Positions 17,722 to 26,512 are shown, counted from the stretch's first letter. The stretch: DNA of 64,000 nucleotides from Burkholderia aenigmatica (GCF_902499175.1 NZ_CABVQC010000003.1:1-64000), one strand, 5' to 3'. Numbers and translations are program-made. Notes: generated by a model not told the origin, from the sequence alone.

Positions 17722-18411
17722 ATGTTGCTACCGCTGATATTTCTACCCGCGATGCCGTGCGACGGCCGCATGTATGCCGACCAGATCGAAGCGCTGAAGG
17801 ATCTTGCTTCGCCGACCGTGAAGATACTCGCGCATGCAACCTTTGCGGAGAGTGCGGAGCAGTTCCTGGCGTCGACAAGCGGTGCGTTCATTCTTGCCGG
17901 CACGGCATATGGCGGGTGTCTCGCGATGGAAGTGCTCGCGAGAGCGCCTGATCGCGTTCGCGGACTCTGGCTGATGAATTGTCAGCCGGGCGCTCATCCG
18001 GATCCGGACGCCGTTCGTGCCACCAGCCGGCGAATTCGCGCCGGAGAGCACGAGCGGGTGATTGCGGAGTTCGCCGAGCAGGCGATTCCGGCGCACGACG
18101 GCGGGTCACGGGCTGCGTTCGTGCAGATGGCCCACGATGCCGGGGCGGAGCTGTTTGCGCGACAATCCGATGCCACGCTGACGCGCTCGGATCATTGGTC
18201 AACGCTGGCGTCGAGCCAGGTTCCTGCGTTGCTCGTCTGGGGGGCTGCGGATCGCTTCGTCCCCGTCGACGTCGGTCGGCGCATCGCCGGCCTGATGCCG
18301 CATGCCCGATTCGAAGCGATCGACGGATGCGGCCATTTCCCGACCCTGGAGCGGCCGTCGCTATGCACGGCGATCGCGCGTGAGTGGTTGAGAGAATCGG
18401 TGCTTGGGTGA
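17722..18411 (+). CDS. Alpha/beta hydrolase-fold protein lacking the nucleophile serine
   Basis: The protein of about 229 residues has the alpha/beta hydrolase layout: LIFLPAMPCDGRMY at the N-terminus, nucleophile elbow AGTAYGGCLA, late acid LVWGAADRFVP and histidine DGCGHFPTLERP. The elbow has Ala where the catalytic Ser of G-x-S-x-G normally lies, while the Asp and His positions are kept. It may be catalytically dead, a binding protein, or use another residue. The start is uncertain; ATG 17722 is chosen because homology-like sequence begins there. It diverges from the MFS gene. Confidence 0.7.
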   Translation: MLLPLIFLPAMPCDGRMYADQIEALKDLASPTVKILAHATFAESAEQFLASTSGAFILAGTAYGGCLAMEVLARAPDRVRGLWLMNCQPGAHPDPDAVRATSRRIRAGEHERVIAEFAEQAIPAHDGGSRAAFVQMAHDAGAELFARQSDATLTRSDHWSTLASSQVPALLVWGAADRFVPVDVGRRIAGLMPHARFEAIDGCGHFPTLERPSLCTAIAREWLRESVLG

Positions 18412-18537
18412 GTCGTGCGCGGGAACGGGTTACATGTGCAGATTGCGCGGGGCTGCATTCGGCCAGTTGCGGTCATCACGACGAGAACGATCTAGTCAGC
18501 CGTTGCTGATCGATGCAGTCCACTTATGAGGCATCTA

Positions 18538-19347
18538 ATGGATAAGAAGGCAAGAAACATCCTGGTCAGCACCTATTGGAGCAGCAATGGATGGGTAGAC
18601 AGAAAGAACAGGAACATCAGCGAAGCCGATTTTGCCTATGCAAAGGAACACGGCGTGATGTTTTCGCCCGTCACGCTGACGCACGACCAGAGCATTACGG
18701 CAATCAAGGACATTCTGCCCAAGGTTGCGCAGGATGCTGTAGCCAGGGCATTTTTAAGCAGCCTCTCGACGCGGCGGCTGGAGTGGCGTTCGGCGCTGGC
18801 TTCTTTCGTGTGTGCGCAACGATTGTCGCCGCCGCATGGATACGTGCCGAAGGTGAGCGGACACGGGTACACGGACGGTGTCATCACACACACCTCTTAT
18901 CGCTGCGGCGTCTGCGATGGATCCCTGGAGTATGAGGATGTGGATTTGAGCGTACTGAATTTCGAGCGCATCAAATGGGGAGGTGTGCGTCTCGGCGACC
19001 GGATGTATACCTTGTTCGATTTGCAGCAATTCCTGCGCGAAGAAATTTCGGAGCCCACGCAAGCCGACATCGACATTCTCAAGTCGATGCTGTCAGTGAT
19101 CGCTCATAGTCAGTCAGATGACTACCCGAGTGCGCTGAGGGACAACCTGGCGCCGGTCATCAAATCGTCGAAACACGAGCGCGACGTGTTGATGGAAATT
19201 CTGGCTTGCGTTGATATTCTGAGACCGTCGTCTTACGACAGGCCCTCGCGAGGAAGGCACGATTGGCATTTCGTGGAGCACTGGCGCGGCGAAGACAAAT
19301 ACAACGAAGCTGCCGTGAAGCAGTATTTCGGCAAGTATCTCGATTGA
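18538..19347 (+). CDS. Hypothetical protein with a CxxC motif
   Basis: This 269-residue protein is not recognised. It begins MDKKARNILVSTYWSSNGWV and is mixed helical, with a single CxxC (YRCGVCDG) near residue 120. The C-terminal third is acidic and charged (YDRPSRGRHDWHFVEHW). It has no signal peptide or membrane segment. Its base composition is less GC-rich than neighbours, and it lies in the segment bracketed by the HTH-gene repeat, so transfer is likely. The ATG at 18526 is an alternative start. Confidence 0.65.
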   Translation: MDKKARNILVSTYWSSNGWVDRKNRNISEADFAYAKEHGVMFSPVTLTHDQSITAIKDILPKVAQDAVARAFLSSLSTRRLEWRSALASFVCAQRLSPPHGYVPKVSGHGYTDGVITHTSYRCGVCDGSLEYEDVDLSVLNFERIKWGGVRLGDRMYTLFDLQQFLREEISEPTQADIDILKSMLSVIAHSQSDDYPSALRDNLAPVIKSSKHERDVLMEILACVDILRPSSYDRPSRGRHDWHFVEHWRGEDKYNEAAVKQYFGKYLD

Positions 19348-19586
19348 CAAGCGGGCGCAACTTGCCTGGTTTGCAGGTCGAGATGGCAGCACCGATTCAG
19401 CCTGCCTCTATTGCTGATGCCGCGCATCGAAGCCAACGCAGGGTTCGGCCGAATGGCGGCTTTCAAGAATGCTGCGCGTCTCTTGCGGGGCGTCAGGCAA
19501 CATCCATTGCAATCTCCGGCGCGCGTTCTCTTCTTCTCTTCCGTTGTTGGCCGTAGCCGCGGGCACATCACGCCCCACCCGCACGA
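19348..19586. other. Short intergenic stretch at the right edge of the accessory segment
   Basis: No gene is visible. The left part is moderately GC-rich and without motifs. The right end abuts the stop of the HTH gene, whose last 70 coding bases form the second copy of the repeat seen at 16063-16132. Confidence 0.35.
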
Positions 19587-19934
19587 TCACCCATCATCCG
19601 CCTTCGCCTGCAGCCCCTTCAACCCCTGGATCACGACCAGCAGCGCGCGCCCGTGCTCGTCCGACCCATCCCACGCGTCGACGATCGCTTCGCGCAGCAG
19701 GTCGTTGTACTGGCGGCGCGACGGCCCGGTATCGACACCATAGAAACTGCATAGCTTATTGAATGGCGCGCTGCGGCGCAGCCGGTGCCCGTTCGACAGC
19801 CTCAGGCGCGATACGGTCGGCTGGCTGACCCCGGAGAGTCGCGCTATTTCGCTGGACGAGCGTGTATCTGCCATCAGGCGGCGCAACAGGTCTTGAACGG
19901 GAAAATCTTGGTCCGGGGCTTCCATGCGATGCAT
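19587..19934 (-). CDS. Small helix-turn-helix regulator
   Basis: The 115-residue protein has an XRE-like DNA-binding segment near residues 25-50 (SSEIARLSGVSQPTVSRL) and a C-terminal helical part (LLREAIVDAWDGSDEHGRA... LLVVIQGLKGLQ). ATG 19934 is used; ATG 19925 is a close alternative. It is divergent from the unknown gene at 20004, with about 70 bases between them including the only AT-rich stretch nearby (TGCATTATACCTATACAG), so it could control both. Its 3' end is duplicated at 16063-16132. Confidence 0.75.
   Translation of the reverse strand: MHRMEAPDQDFPVQDLLRRLMADTRSSSEIARLSGVSQPTVSRLRLSNGHRLRRSAPFNKLCSFYGVDTGPSRRQYNDLLREAIVDAWDGSDEHGRALLVVIQGLKGLQAKADDG
19599..19668. repeat. Second copy of the 70-base repeat (within the HTH gene)
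   Basis: This is the parent copy of the repeat at 16063-16132, inside the coding 3' end of the HTH gene. About four bases differ over 70. The pair is in direct orientation, about 3.5 kb apart. Confidence 0.75.
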
Positions 19935-20003
19935 TATACCTATACAGTTACGGCTGTTGAATGGGCTTGCTGTCACCAGCGAGGCTGTATCCCGAGAAAG
20001 TTG

Positions 20004-20903
20004 ATGACACTGAAACACCTCCCACCCACGTTCTGCTGGACCAAGATCGGTACCGAGTCCGGCGAGGAACTGCCGACCGTCGTGCTCCGCAAGGAATGGG
20101 AGCGCCGGCTCGGGGGCGGGCGTTTTCTGTGGGGCATCAACCAGCCGCTCGGCAGCAGCGCACAAGTCGCCGCGCATCGCACGGGCTCGCTGCTCGCGCT
20201 GTTTTCGCCGGTCGCGTCGCGCCCGCGCGCAGGTGAGCGGAAAGACATGCTGCTGTGGAATGCATGGGTCGACGCGAGCGGGCAGGTGCGGCCGTTGCCG
20301 CCGCACACGTTCATCGCCAGCCGCGCGACCTTGCCGTCGGGGCGGCGTCGCGAACAGCACTACGCGCTCGTGTGCGCGTCATCCACCGCGCTGACGGTCG
20401 GCACGCAATTGCGCGTGTTTCCCGATCACCTGCGCAGCGTGAGCACCGGCCAGCCGCTCGGCGCCGCACAGGGTGCGGCCGTGGTCGATTGCGTCGGGCG
20501 CGCGAAGGAGCAGACGGGCAAGAGCTATCCGCTCGCGCTGTCGGTCGAGCTCGAAGCACCGTATTTCGTCCGGCTCGCACAGCCGTGCGTGCTGAAGGCG
20601 CGCGATCTCGCGGAAGTGAACAAGGCCACGCGCGCGGGCGATTTCGATCGCTTCGTCGAGCTCGTCGCGCGCTTGCGCGGCCGTTCGCCGACGGACGCCG
20701 AGCGCGGCGTCACGCGTGATCTGTTCGACGTGCCGCCGATCGAAACGGCGGCTGCGTACGTTGCGCCCACGCACGTGGCGCGCTTGCGCAATCGGCCTGC
20801 GGCCGAGCATCCGCGCGATCTCACCGGCGACCTGTTCGACCTGTCGCCCGGCGAAGCGGCCGCGTTCGCGGGTCTGTCGCATCCGCGTATCGGGCGCGCG
20901 TGA
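20004..20903 (+). CDS. Hypothetical protein with C-terminal internal repeat
   Basis: This 299-residue protein is not recognised. It begins MTLKHLPPTFCWTKIGTESG and has no signal peptide or membrane span. The C-terminal 70 residues contain two related units, TRDLFDVPPIETAAAYV... THVARLRNRP and TGDLFDLSPGEAAAFAGL... SHPRIGRA. It is divergent from the small HTH gene, so the pair may be a regulator and its target. TTG 20001 is an alternative start. Codon use is typical of the genome, unlike the segment to its left. Confidence 0.65.
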   Translation: MTLKHLPPTFCWTKIGTESGEELPTVVLRKEWERRLGGGRFLWGINQPLGSSAQVAAHRTGSLLALFSPVASRPRAGERKDMLLWNAWVDASGQVRPLPPHTFIASRATLPSGRRREQHYALVCASSTALTVGTQLRVFPDHLRSVSTGQPLGAAQGAAVVDCVGRAKEQTGKSYPLALSVELEAPYFVRLAQPCVLKARDLAEVNKATRAGDFDRFVELVARLRGRSPTDAERGVTRDLFDVPPIETAAAYVAPTHVARLRNRPAAEHPRDLTGDLFDLSPGEAAAFAGLSHPRIGRA

Positions 20904-21110
20904 CGCATCGCGCGCCGCAGATCGCGCAAGAATTTGTTGCAATCTCGCCATAGCGGAGCGGCGAGCGCAGAGGGACAATCGGCACGAAGCGCGCTGCGCG
21001 GCGGCCGATGCGTCGACACTCGATGGGTCGTGGTTCACGCCGCCGACATGCGCACCACGCACACTGAGCGTCGGCGTGCTTCACACTGCAACCCTGAGGG
21101 AGGAGTGTCG

Positions 21111-21344
21111 ATGTCGACCCACATCTGTTCGCAGGAAGCTCGGGCCGCGCAACGCTTCGTCGAAGCCACGCGCAACGTCGATCAGGCCTTTCGCGCCGTG
21201 CGCGGCGAAAGCGACGACGACGGTTCGTCAGCCGAATACGCACGCGCGATGTCACGCCTCGATCGCGCACTCGACGAACTGGCGCGTGCACAGGAATGCT
21301 TCGATCGCGTCGTCAGCGCCGGCACAACAGCGCACGACAACTGA
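21111..21344 (+). CDS. Small hypothetical protein
   Basis: The 77-residue protein begins MSTHICSQEARAAQRFVEA and is predicted to be all helical and acidic. GGGAGGAG lies just ahead of ATG 21111, which is the best support that it is real. No domain is recognised. It stands alone between the unknown gene at 20004 and the broken aldo/keto reductase. Confidence 0.6.
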   Translation: MSTHICSQEARAAQRFVEATRNVDQAFRAVRGESDDDGSSAEYARAMSRLDRALDELARAQECFDRVVSAGTTAHDN

Positions 21345-21441
21345 TCCCGGCGCTACCCCGTGTTCGCGCGTCGGGCGACGCGCGTTCATCATCTTGCCGG
21401 GCATCGCGCCCGGCATGTCATTCAATCATCCCGTTCCGACT

Positions 21442-22449
21442 TCAGACCTTGCGGCCTTCGACCGGATACCCGGGATCGGTATAGCCGTGCGTCGATGCAT
21501 GCCCGGGCGGCACGAGCGCATCGACGAACCGTTCGTCGTCCGGGCCGAGTTCGAGCGTCAGCGCATCGATGTAGCTGTCCCAGTGCGCCTCGGTGCGCGG
21601 CCCCGCGATCGTCGAGCTGACGATGCGGTTCTTCATGACCCACGCGAGCGCGAAGGCAACCGATGTCGTGCCGCGCGCGGCCGCATGCGCGGCCACTTGC
21701 TGCGCGATGTGCAACGATTCGGGCCGCCATTCCGTTTGCTGGATGCGCCGGTCGCCGCGGCCGGCGCGCGAATCGGCGGGCGGCTGTGCATCCACCGCGT
21801 ATTTGCCGGTCAGCACGCCGCGCGCGAGCGGGCTGTACGGCACGACGCCGATCCCGTAATGCGCGGCGGCCGGCAGTTGTTCGACCTCGGCCGTGCGATC
21901 GACGAGGTTGTACAGCGGTTCGCTCGCGACCGGGCGATCGATGCCGAGCTGGTCCGCGAGCCGCACGATCTCGGCGATGCGTCAGCCCTTGAAGTTCGAC
22001 AGCCCGAAGTAGCGCACCTTGCCTAGCCGGATCAGGTCGGCGATCGTGCGCATGCCTTCGTCGAGCGGCGCATCGGTCAAGGTGCGATGGAAATAGAGAA
22101 TGTCGATGTAGTCGGTGCCGAGCCGCTTCAGGCTCGCGTCGACCGATTCGACGATCCATTTGCGCGACTGGCCCTGCCGGTTCGGGCCGGCGTCCGGCCC
22201 GGCCGGAAAGCCGAACTTCGTCGCGACGACCCAGCTGTCGCGACGCGGCGCAATCGCGCGGCCGACGACTTCTTCCGAGCGGCCGGCGTGATAGACGTCG
22301 GCCGTGTCGATGAAGTTGACGCCCTGGTCGAACGCCTTGTCGATGATGCGCGCCGAGGTCGCTTCGTCGGTCTCGCCGCCGAACATCATCGCGCCGAGAC
22401 ACAGCGGCGACACCTTGAGCGCACTGCGCCCGAGATAGCGGTAATCCAT
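21442..22449 (-). pseudogene. Aldo/keto reductase broken by one in-frame TGA
   Basis: From ATG 22449 the frame codes for an aldo/keto reductase: YRYLGRSALKVSPLCLGAMM, FIDTADVYHAGRSEE (catalytic Asp and Tyr), VVATKFGFPAG (Lys) and DILYFHRTL (His). At 21982-21984 a TGA follows SNFKG, and the same frame continues RIAEIVRLADQL to a normal end at 21442. Related enzymes have Trp (GWRIAEI), so one TGG to TGA change explains it. Either the gene is dead or the base is a sequencing error. The full length would be about 335 residues. It precedes no obvious operon partner. Confidence 0.85.
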
Positions 22450-22504
22450 GGAGGCTCCATGCGGGCGCATGCCCGCCGGTTGAATGAGGGGACGCCGCGC
22501 TCGC

Positions 22505-22831
22505 TTACACGCCGGCTTCGTCGAACACGCGCTGCGCGATCGTCAGCGCCGAGCTGGCGGTCGGCCAGCCCGAGTAGAACGCGAGGTGCGTGATCGCTTC
22601 GACCAGCTCGTCGCGCGTGAGGCCGTTGTCGAGCGCTTTCTTCAGGTGGAACGGCAGTTCGTTGATGCGATACAGCGACACGAGGCTCGCGACCGTGACG
22701 AGGCTGCGATCGCGCGGCGACAGGCCGGGGCGCTGCCAGACGTCGCCGAACAGCACGTTGTCGGTGTAGTCGGCGAGGGCGGGGGCGATGGCGCCGAACG
22801 CTTTGCGTGCGGCGGAAATCGGTTCGGACAT
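22505..22831 (-). CDS. Carboxymuconolactone decarboxylase family protein
   Basis: The 108-residue protein fits the small all-helical CMD family: RDRSLVTVASLVSLYRINE, then GLTRDELVEAITHLAFYSGWP with the conserved Glu and His. The CxxC of AhpD-type peroxidases is missing, so a decarboxylase or uncharacterised enzyme is more likely than a peroxidase. It lies 56 bases upstream of the broken aldo/keto reductase on the same strand, and such pairs are common. Confidence 0.85.
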   Translation of the reverse strand: MSEPISAARKAFGAIAPALADYTDNVLFGDVWQRPGLSPRDRSLVTVASLVSLYRINELPFHLKKALDNGLTRDELVEAITHLAFYSGWPTASSALTIAQRVFDEAGV

Positions 22832-22963
22832 CGAGGGCTCCGGGGAAGGTAGGGAACACCGACGATGGTAGCCACCGGGGCGTCTATCGATAATCCCCGG
22901 CAATGCGCATGCACTTATCGACCGGATTCATGAATCGCGGCGCAAGAGCCGCGCGCCGTCGGC

Positions 22964-23857
22964 TCAGGCGCGATAGCGCAGCGCGTCGACGATCACCGCG
23001 AGCGCGCGCGACGATTGCCGCCGGCTCGCGTAGTACAGGTGATGACCGGGGAACGTCGGGCACCAGTCGTCGAGCACGCTGTCGAGGCGGCCGGCGGCGA
23101 CATGCGGCGCCGCGAGTTCGGCGGGCACATAGGCGAGCCCGTAGCCCGCGAGCGCCGCGTCGAGCGTTTCGTACGTGCCGTTGAACGTGACCTGCCCGTC
23201 GACGCGCACCTGCAGCATGTCGTCGCCGCGTGCGAGTTCCCACGCGTACAGCGCGCCGTGCGTCGGCAGGCGCAGGTTGATGCAGTCGTGCGCAACCAGA
23301 TCCTGCGGTGACACCGGGCGCGTGCGTTCCGCGAAATATGCGGGTGCGCCGACGATCGCCATTTTCATGTCGGCCGAGATGCGCACGGCGATCATGTCCT
23401 TCGCCACCTGGTCGCCGAGCCGCACGCCGACGTCGAAGCGTTCCGCGACGATGTCGGACAGCCCGTAGTCGTTCACGAACTCGACTTTCAGGTCGGGATA
23501 GTCGCGCAGGATCGGCGCGAGCTTCGGCCACAGCAGCGTGCGGATCACGAAGTCGGTCGCGTTGATACGCACGGTGCCCGCGGGCTGGTCGCGCAGTTCC
23601 GCGAGCGCCGTCAGTTCGGCCTCGATTTCGTCGAAGCGTGGCGCGAGGTTGCGCAGCAGGCGCTCGCCGGCTTCGGTCGGCGCGACGCTGCGTGTCGTGC
23701 GCGTCAGCAGCCGCACGCCGAGGCGCGTTTCGAGCGAGCGGATCGTATGGCTGAGCGCGGATTGCGAGACGCCGAGCTGTGCGGCCGCACGCGTGAAACT
23801 GCGCTCGCGCGCGACGGCGATGAAGGCGAGGAGGTCCGCAAAGTTGTCGCGCGGCAT
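22964..23857 (-). CDS. LysR-family transcriptional regulator
   Basis: The 297-residue protein has an N-terminal winged helix (FTRAAAQLGVSQSALSHTIR... LETRLGVRLLTRTTR) and a periplasmic-binding-like effector domain (VRINATDFVI to the end). It lies upstream of the CMD and aldo/keto reductase genes, on the same strand and 133 bases from the former, so those genes are possible targets. The effector is unknown. Confidence 0.92.
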   Translation of the reverse strand: MPRDNFADLLAFIAVARERSFTRAAAQLGVSQSALSHTIRSLETRLGVRLLTRTTRSVAPTEAGERLLRNLAPRFDEIEAELTALAELRDQPAGTVRINATDFVIRTLLWPKLAPILRDYPDLKVEFVNDYGLSDIVAERFDVGVRLGDQVAKDMIAVRISADMKMAIVGAPAYFAERTRPVSPQDLVAHDCINLRLPTHGALYAWELARGDDMLQVRVDGQVTFNGTYETLDAALAGYGLAYVPAELAAPHVAAGRLDSVLDDWCPTFPGHHLYYASRRQSSRALAVIVDALRYRA

Positions 23858-23931
23858 GGAAGGTGTCGGGTGGTCGATGCCAGCGCATCGTACCACCGGG
23901 TTTATTGGGCCGCGTTGCGACGCGGCGCGTG

Positions 23932-24822
23932 TCAGCCTGCGCCCGTCATGCCCGGCGCATGGGGCGCCGGATGGGACGCATAGCCGCCATGCTGGAACGA
24001 CGTCGCGAAGAACCGCATCTGGTAGCGGATCGCATTCGCCCAGTAATCCCACGTATGGCCGCCTGGCCGCTCCGCGTAATCGTGCGGCACGCCGAGCGCG
24101 ACGAGCCGTTCGTGCAGCGTGCGGTTCGAGCCGACGAACGCGTCGTCGCGGCCGCAATCGATCGTCAGGTCGAGATGCGCGCGCACGAACGCGCTGGCGC
24201 TGGCGACGATCACGTTGCGGTTCCAGAACGACGGATGGCGGCCGGGGTCGCCGAACACGTGGTCGATGCCCGGCTCGTCCTCGCAACAGCGCGGATCGAC
24301 CGCGCCGCTGATGCTGCCGACCGCGCCGAACGTGTCGGGCCGGTCGAGTGCGATGCGCAGCGCGCCGAAGCCGCCCATGCTGAGCCCGGTGATCGCGCGG
24401 GCGCGTTGGGTTGCGATCGTGCGGAAGTGCGAATCGACGTACGACACGACTTCGTCGCCGATGAAGGTTTCGTAGCGGCTGCCCGAGTCGAACGGGCTGT
24501 CGATGTACCAGCTCTCGTGCCCGCCGTCGGGCATCACGAGAATCACGTGGTAACGGTCGGCCAGCGCGGCGATGTGCGTGTTCGACGTCCAGTCGGTATG
24601 GTCGCCGCCGGAACCGTGCAGCAGATAGACGACCGGATAGCGGTCGCCGTCGCGGCTGCCGCGCGCGTAAGCGTCGGGCAGCACGACGGTGGCCTTGAGC
24701 GTCTCGTTCATCGCGGCGCTGGGAATCGCGACGACCCGCGCGTGGAAGGCGAGAGCAGGGCCTGAAATGGCGAGCAGCAGAAGCAGCCAGAAGGCGCGTG
24801 CCAGGTACATCGATCCTCGCAT
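23932..24822 (-). CDS. Secreted esterase, alpha/beta hydrolase (EstA/esterase D-like)
   Basis: The 296-residue protein has a signal peptide (YLARAFWLLLLLAISGPALA) and the esterase D layout: VVYLLHGSGGDHTDWT, nucleophile elbow GLSMGGFGALR, acid DCGRDDAFV and histidine RPGGHTWDYW. It probably hydrolyses short acyl or aryl esters in the periplasm or outside the cell. ATG 24810 is an alternative start. Confidence 0.85.
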   Translation of the reverse strand: MRGSMYLARAFWLLLLLAISGPALAFHARVVAIPSAAMNETLKATVVLPDAYARGSRDGDRYPVVYLLHGSGGDHTDWTSNTHIAALADRYHVILVMPDGGHESWYIDSPFDSGSRYETFIGDEVVSYVDSHFRTIATQRARAITGLSMGGFGALRIALDRPDTFGAVGSISGAVDPRCCEDEPGIDHVFGDPGRHPSFWNRNVIVASASAFVRAHLDLTIDCGRDDAFVGSNRTLHERLVALGVPHDYAERPGGHTWDYWANAIRYQMRFFATSFQHGGYASHPAPHAPGMTGAG

Positions 24823-24919
24823 GTGTCGACCCCGTCCGGCGCCGGGCGCCGGGAAACCCTGTTCGGGCGACTCTAGCAACCGCGCCTTTCAACCATATTT
24901 CGGCGAATCCTACGGGTTG

Positions 24920-25660
24920 TCAGGCGGGCGCTGCATACGCGATGCGCTCGACCGCCGCGCGAAACGCATCGGGCTGCTCGGCCGGGATCAGATGCCCGCA
25001 GTGCTCGATCGTATCGAAGCCGGCGCAGCGCGCGAGCGCCCAGTCGGGCACGTGCCAGCCTGCGCGCGACCGTTCGCCGGCGACCAGCCAGACCGGGTGA
25101 CGCTCGAACACCTGCGCGAGCGCCGGCAAATAGCCGGGCTCACCCGTCGTCGCGACGACCGAGCGCCCCATCGCGCGCAGCGTCGAGGCCGGCTGATGCG
25201 CGAGCCAGCGGCGGGCGTCGTCGAGCAGGCCTGGCGACGGCATGTCGATCGCGCCACGCAGCCAGCCGGGCGGATCGGCGCGCAGCCTGTCGAGCATCGC
25301 ATCGGCTTCGGCGGGCGTCATGCGGCCGACCGATGCCGACCAGAACGCATCGTCGAGCGTGAAGTTGCCTTCGACGTTGACGATCCGTCGCACGCGTTCG
25401 GGATGCGCATGCGCGAACAGCATCGCGATTGCGCCGCCGACCGAGTGGCCGACGACATCGACGGGCTGCGCGCCGAAGTGCGTATCGACGGTATGGCGGA
25501 CATGCTCGACCTGCGCGGCGAGCGTGATCGCATCGAACGGTACCGCGCGATGCGCGCCGTAGCCGAGCAGGTCGGGGGCGAGGTGCGGGCCGTTCCACCC
25601 GCGCACGTCGAGCGTGCCGATGAAACCGTGAATGAAGACGGCGGGCGTGGGCGAGTTCAT
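24920..25660 (-). CDS. Alpha/beta hydrolase
   Basis: The 246-residue cytoplasmic protein has the fold hallmarks AVFIHGFIGTLD, PDLLGYGAH, nucleophile GHSVGGAIA and histidine IEHCGHLIPAE. Lipases and C-C hydrolases share this layout, so the substrate is open. Its ATG overlaps the stop of the upstream DinB-like gene (ATGA), so both are made from one transcript. Confidence 0.85.
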   Translation of the reverse strand: MNSPTPAVFIHGFIGTLDVRGWNGPHLAPDLLGYGAHRAVPFDAITLAAQVEHVRHTVDTHFGAQPVDVVGHSVGGAIAMLFAHAHPERVRRIVNVEGNFTLDDAFWSASVGRMTPAEADAMLDRLRADPPGWLRGAIDMPSPGLLDDARRWLAHQPASTLRAMGRSVVATTGEPGYLPALAQVFERHPVWLVAGERSRAGWHVPDWALARCAGFDTIEHCGHLIPAEQPDAFRAAVERIAYAAPA

Positions 25661-26463
25661 GCGGCGGGCGCGGAAGGAAGGGGCGGCAATTCGAGTTCGG
25701 CGAGCAGTTCGTCGAGTTCGAGCACGTGCGTGCGGTCATGGTCGAGCAGCTCGCGCACGAGTTCCTCGAGCGACATGCGGCGGATGCCGTCGCGCAATCC
25801 GCAGCGTGCGAGTTGCGTGGGATCGAGCGCGGCCGCGGTTGCGCGCAGCGTGGCGCGCCCCGTGCGGAATGCCGAGACGGCAGCGTCAAGCGGCTGGGCG
25901 AGATAGTCGCGTTGCGCGGCGAGCACGGTGCCGTCGACGGACGCGATCACCGGCAATTCGAGCGTGCGCACGGCGTCGATGCGTTCGGCGAACACCGCGT
26001 CGAGATCGCGCAGGTGGCACGCATGCTCGACCAGCGAGAAGCCCGTGCCGTCGGGGCGGCGTGTCCACAGCGCGGCTGGCACGTGCGCCGCATACGCGGC
26101 GAGCCGATCGGGCAGGCGGGCCAGCGCGGCCACGACGTCGGCGAACGGCAGCAACTGCGGATACGCGCTGAACACCGCGCCATAGCTGAACAACGTGCCG
26201 CCGAGCCGCCCGCGTGCCTGCACGACGTCGTGGCCGTGACGACGCATGACTTCCGCGACCATCGCGCCGCAGAACTGACGGGCCGTCGTGTCGGTTTCGA
26301 TTTCGGGGAATTTCAGAGCGATCTCGTGCTGGATCGCGCCGATCGCGGCGACGCCCACGCGCGACAGCGCGGCGAATTCGACGTAGTGCCCGGGTTGCAC
26401 GATCAGTGCTTCGAGCTGGGCGCCGAGCGGTGTGATGCGAAAGCGGTCGAAGCGGGAATGCAT
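25657..26463 (-). CDS. DinB-like protein with an N-terminal extension
   Basis: The 268-residue protein has a DinB-type four-helix domain in the last 150 residues, with likely metal-binding His (FSLVEHACHLRDLD and LLDHDRTHVLELDEL). The first 110 residues (MHSRFDRFRITPLGAQLEAL...) look like a separate helical domain. DinB family members are thiol-dependent transferases or uncharacterised. The perfect inverted repeat 15 bases upstream of its ATG suggests control by a dimeric repressor, and the hydrolase gene is translationally coupled to it. Confidence 0.75.
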   Translation of the reverse strand: MHSRFDRFRITPLGAQLEALIVQPGHYVEFAALSRVGVAAIGAIQHEIALKFPEIETDTTARQFCGAMVAEVMRRHGHDVVQARGRLGGTLFSYGAVFSAYPQLLPFADVVAALARLPDRLAAYAAHVPAALWTRRPDGTGFSLVEHACHLRDLDAVFAERIDAVRTLELPVIASVDGTVLAAQRDYLAQPLDAAVSAFRTGRATLRATAAALDPTQLARCGLRDGIRRMSLEELVRELLDHDRTHVLELDELLAELELPPLPSAPAA

Positions 26464-26477
26464 GACGGAAGGGTCTT

Positions 26478-26512
26478 GGTGAGTAACGTGTCAAAACGAT
26501 ACGTTACTCACC
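26478..26512. promoter_or_regulatory. Perfect 12-bp inverted repeat, probable repressor operator
   Basis: The arms GGTGAGTAACGT and ACGTTACTCACC are perfect reverse complements with an 11-base spacer. The site ends 15 bases upstream of the DinB-like gene start. The size and symmetry fit a TetR- or MarR-type dimer. No gene for such a repressor is intact next to it. Confidence 0.7.

Noticed and set aside
16063-19668. Insertion sequence or transposon as the cause of the repeat pair
   Set aside because: No transposase, no terminal inverted repeats and no short target duplication are visible; the repeat is a piece of a chromosomal gene.
21982-21984. In-frame TGA as a possible selenocysteine codon
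   Set aside because: Aldo/keto reductases have Trp here, no selenocysteine-type hairpin is seen after it, and a single TGG to TGA change explains it.
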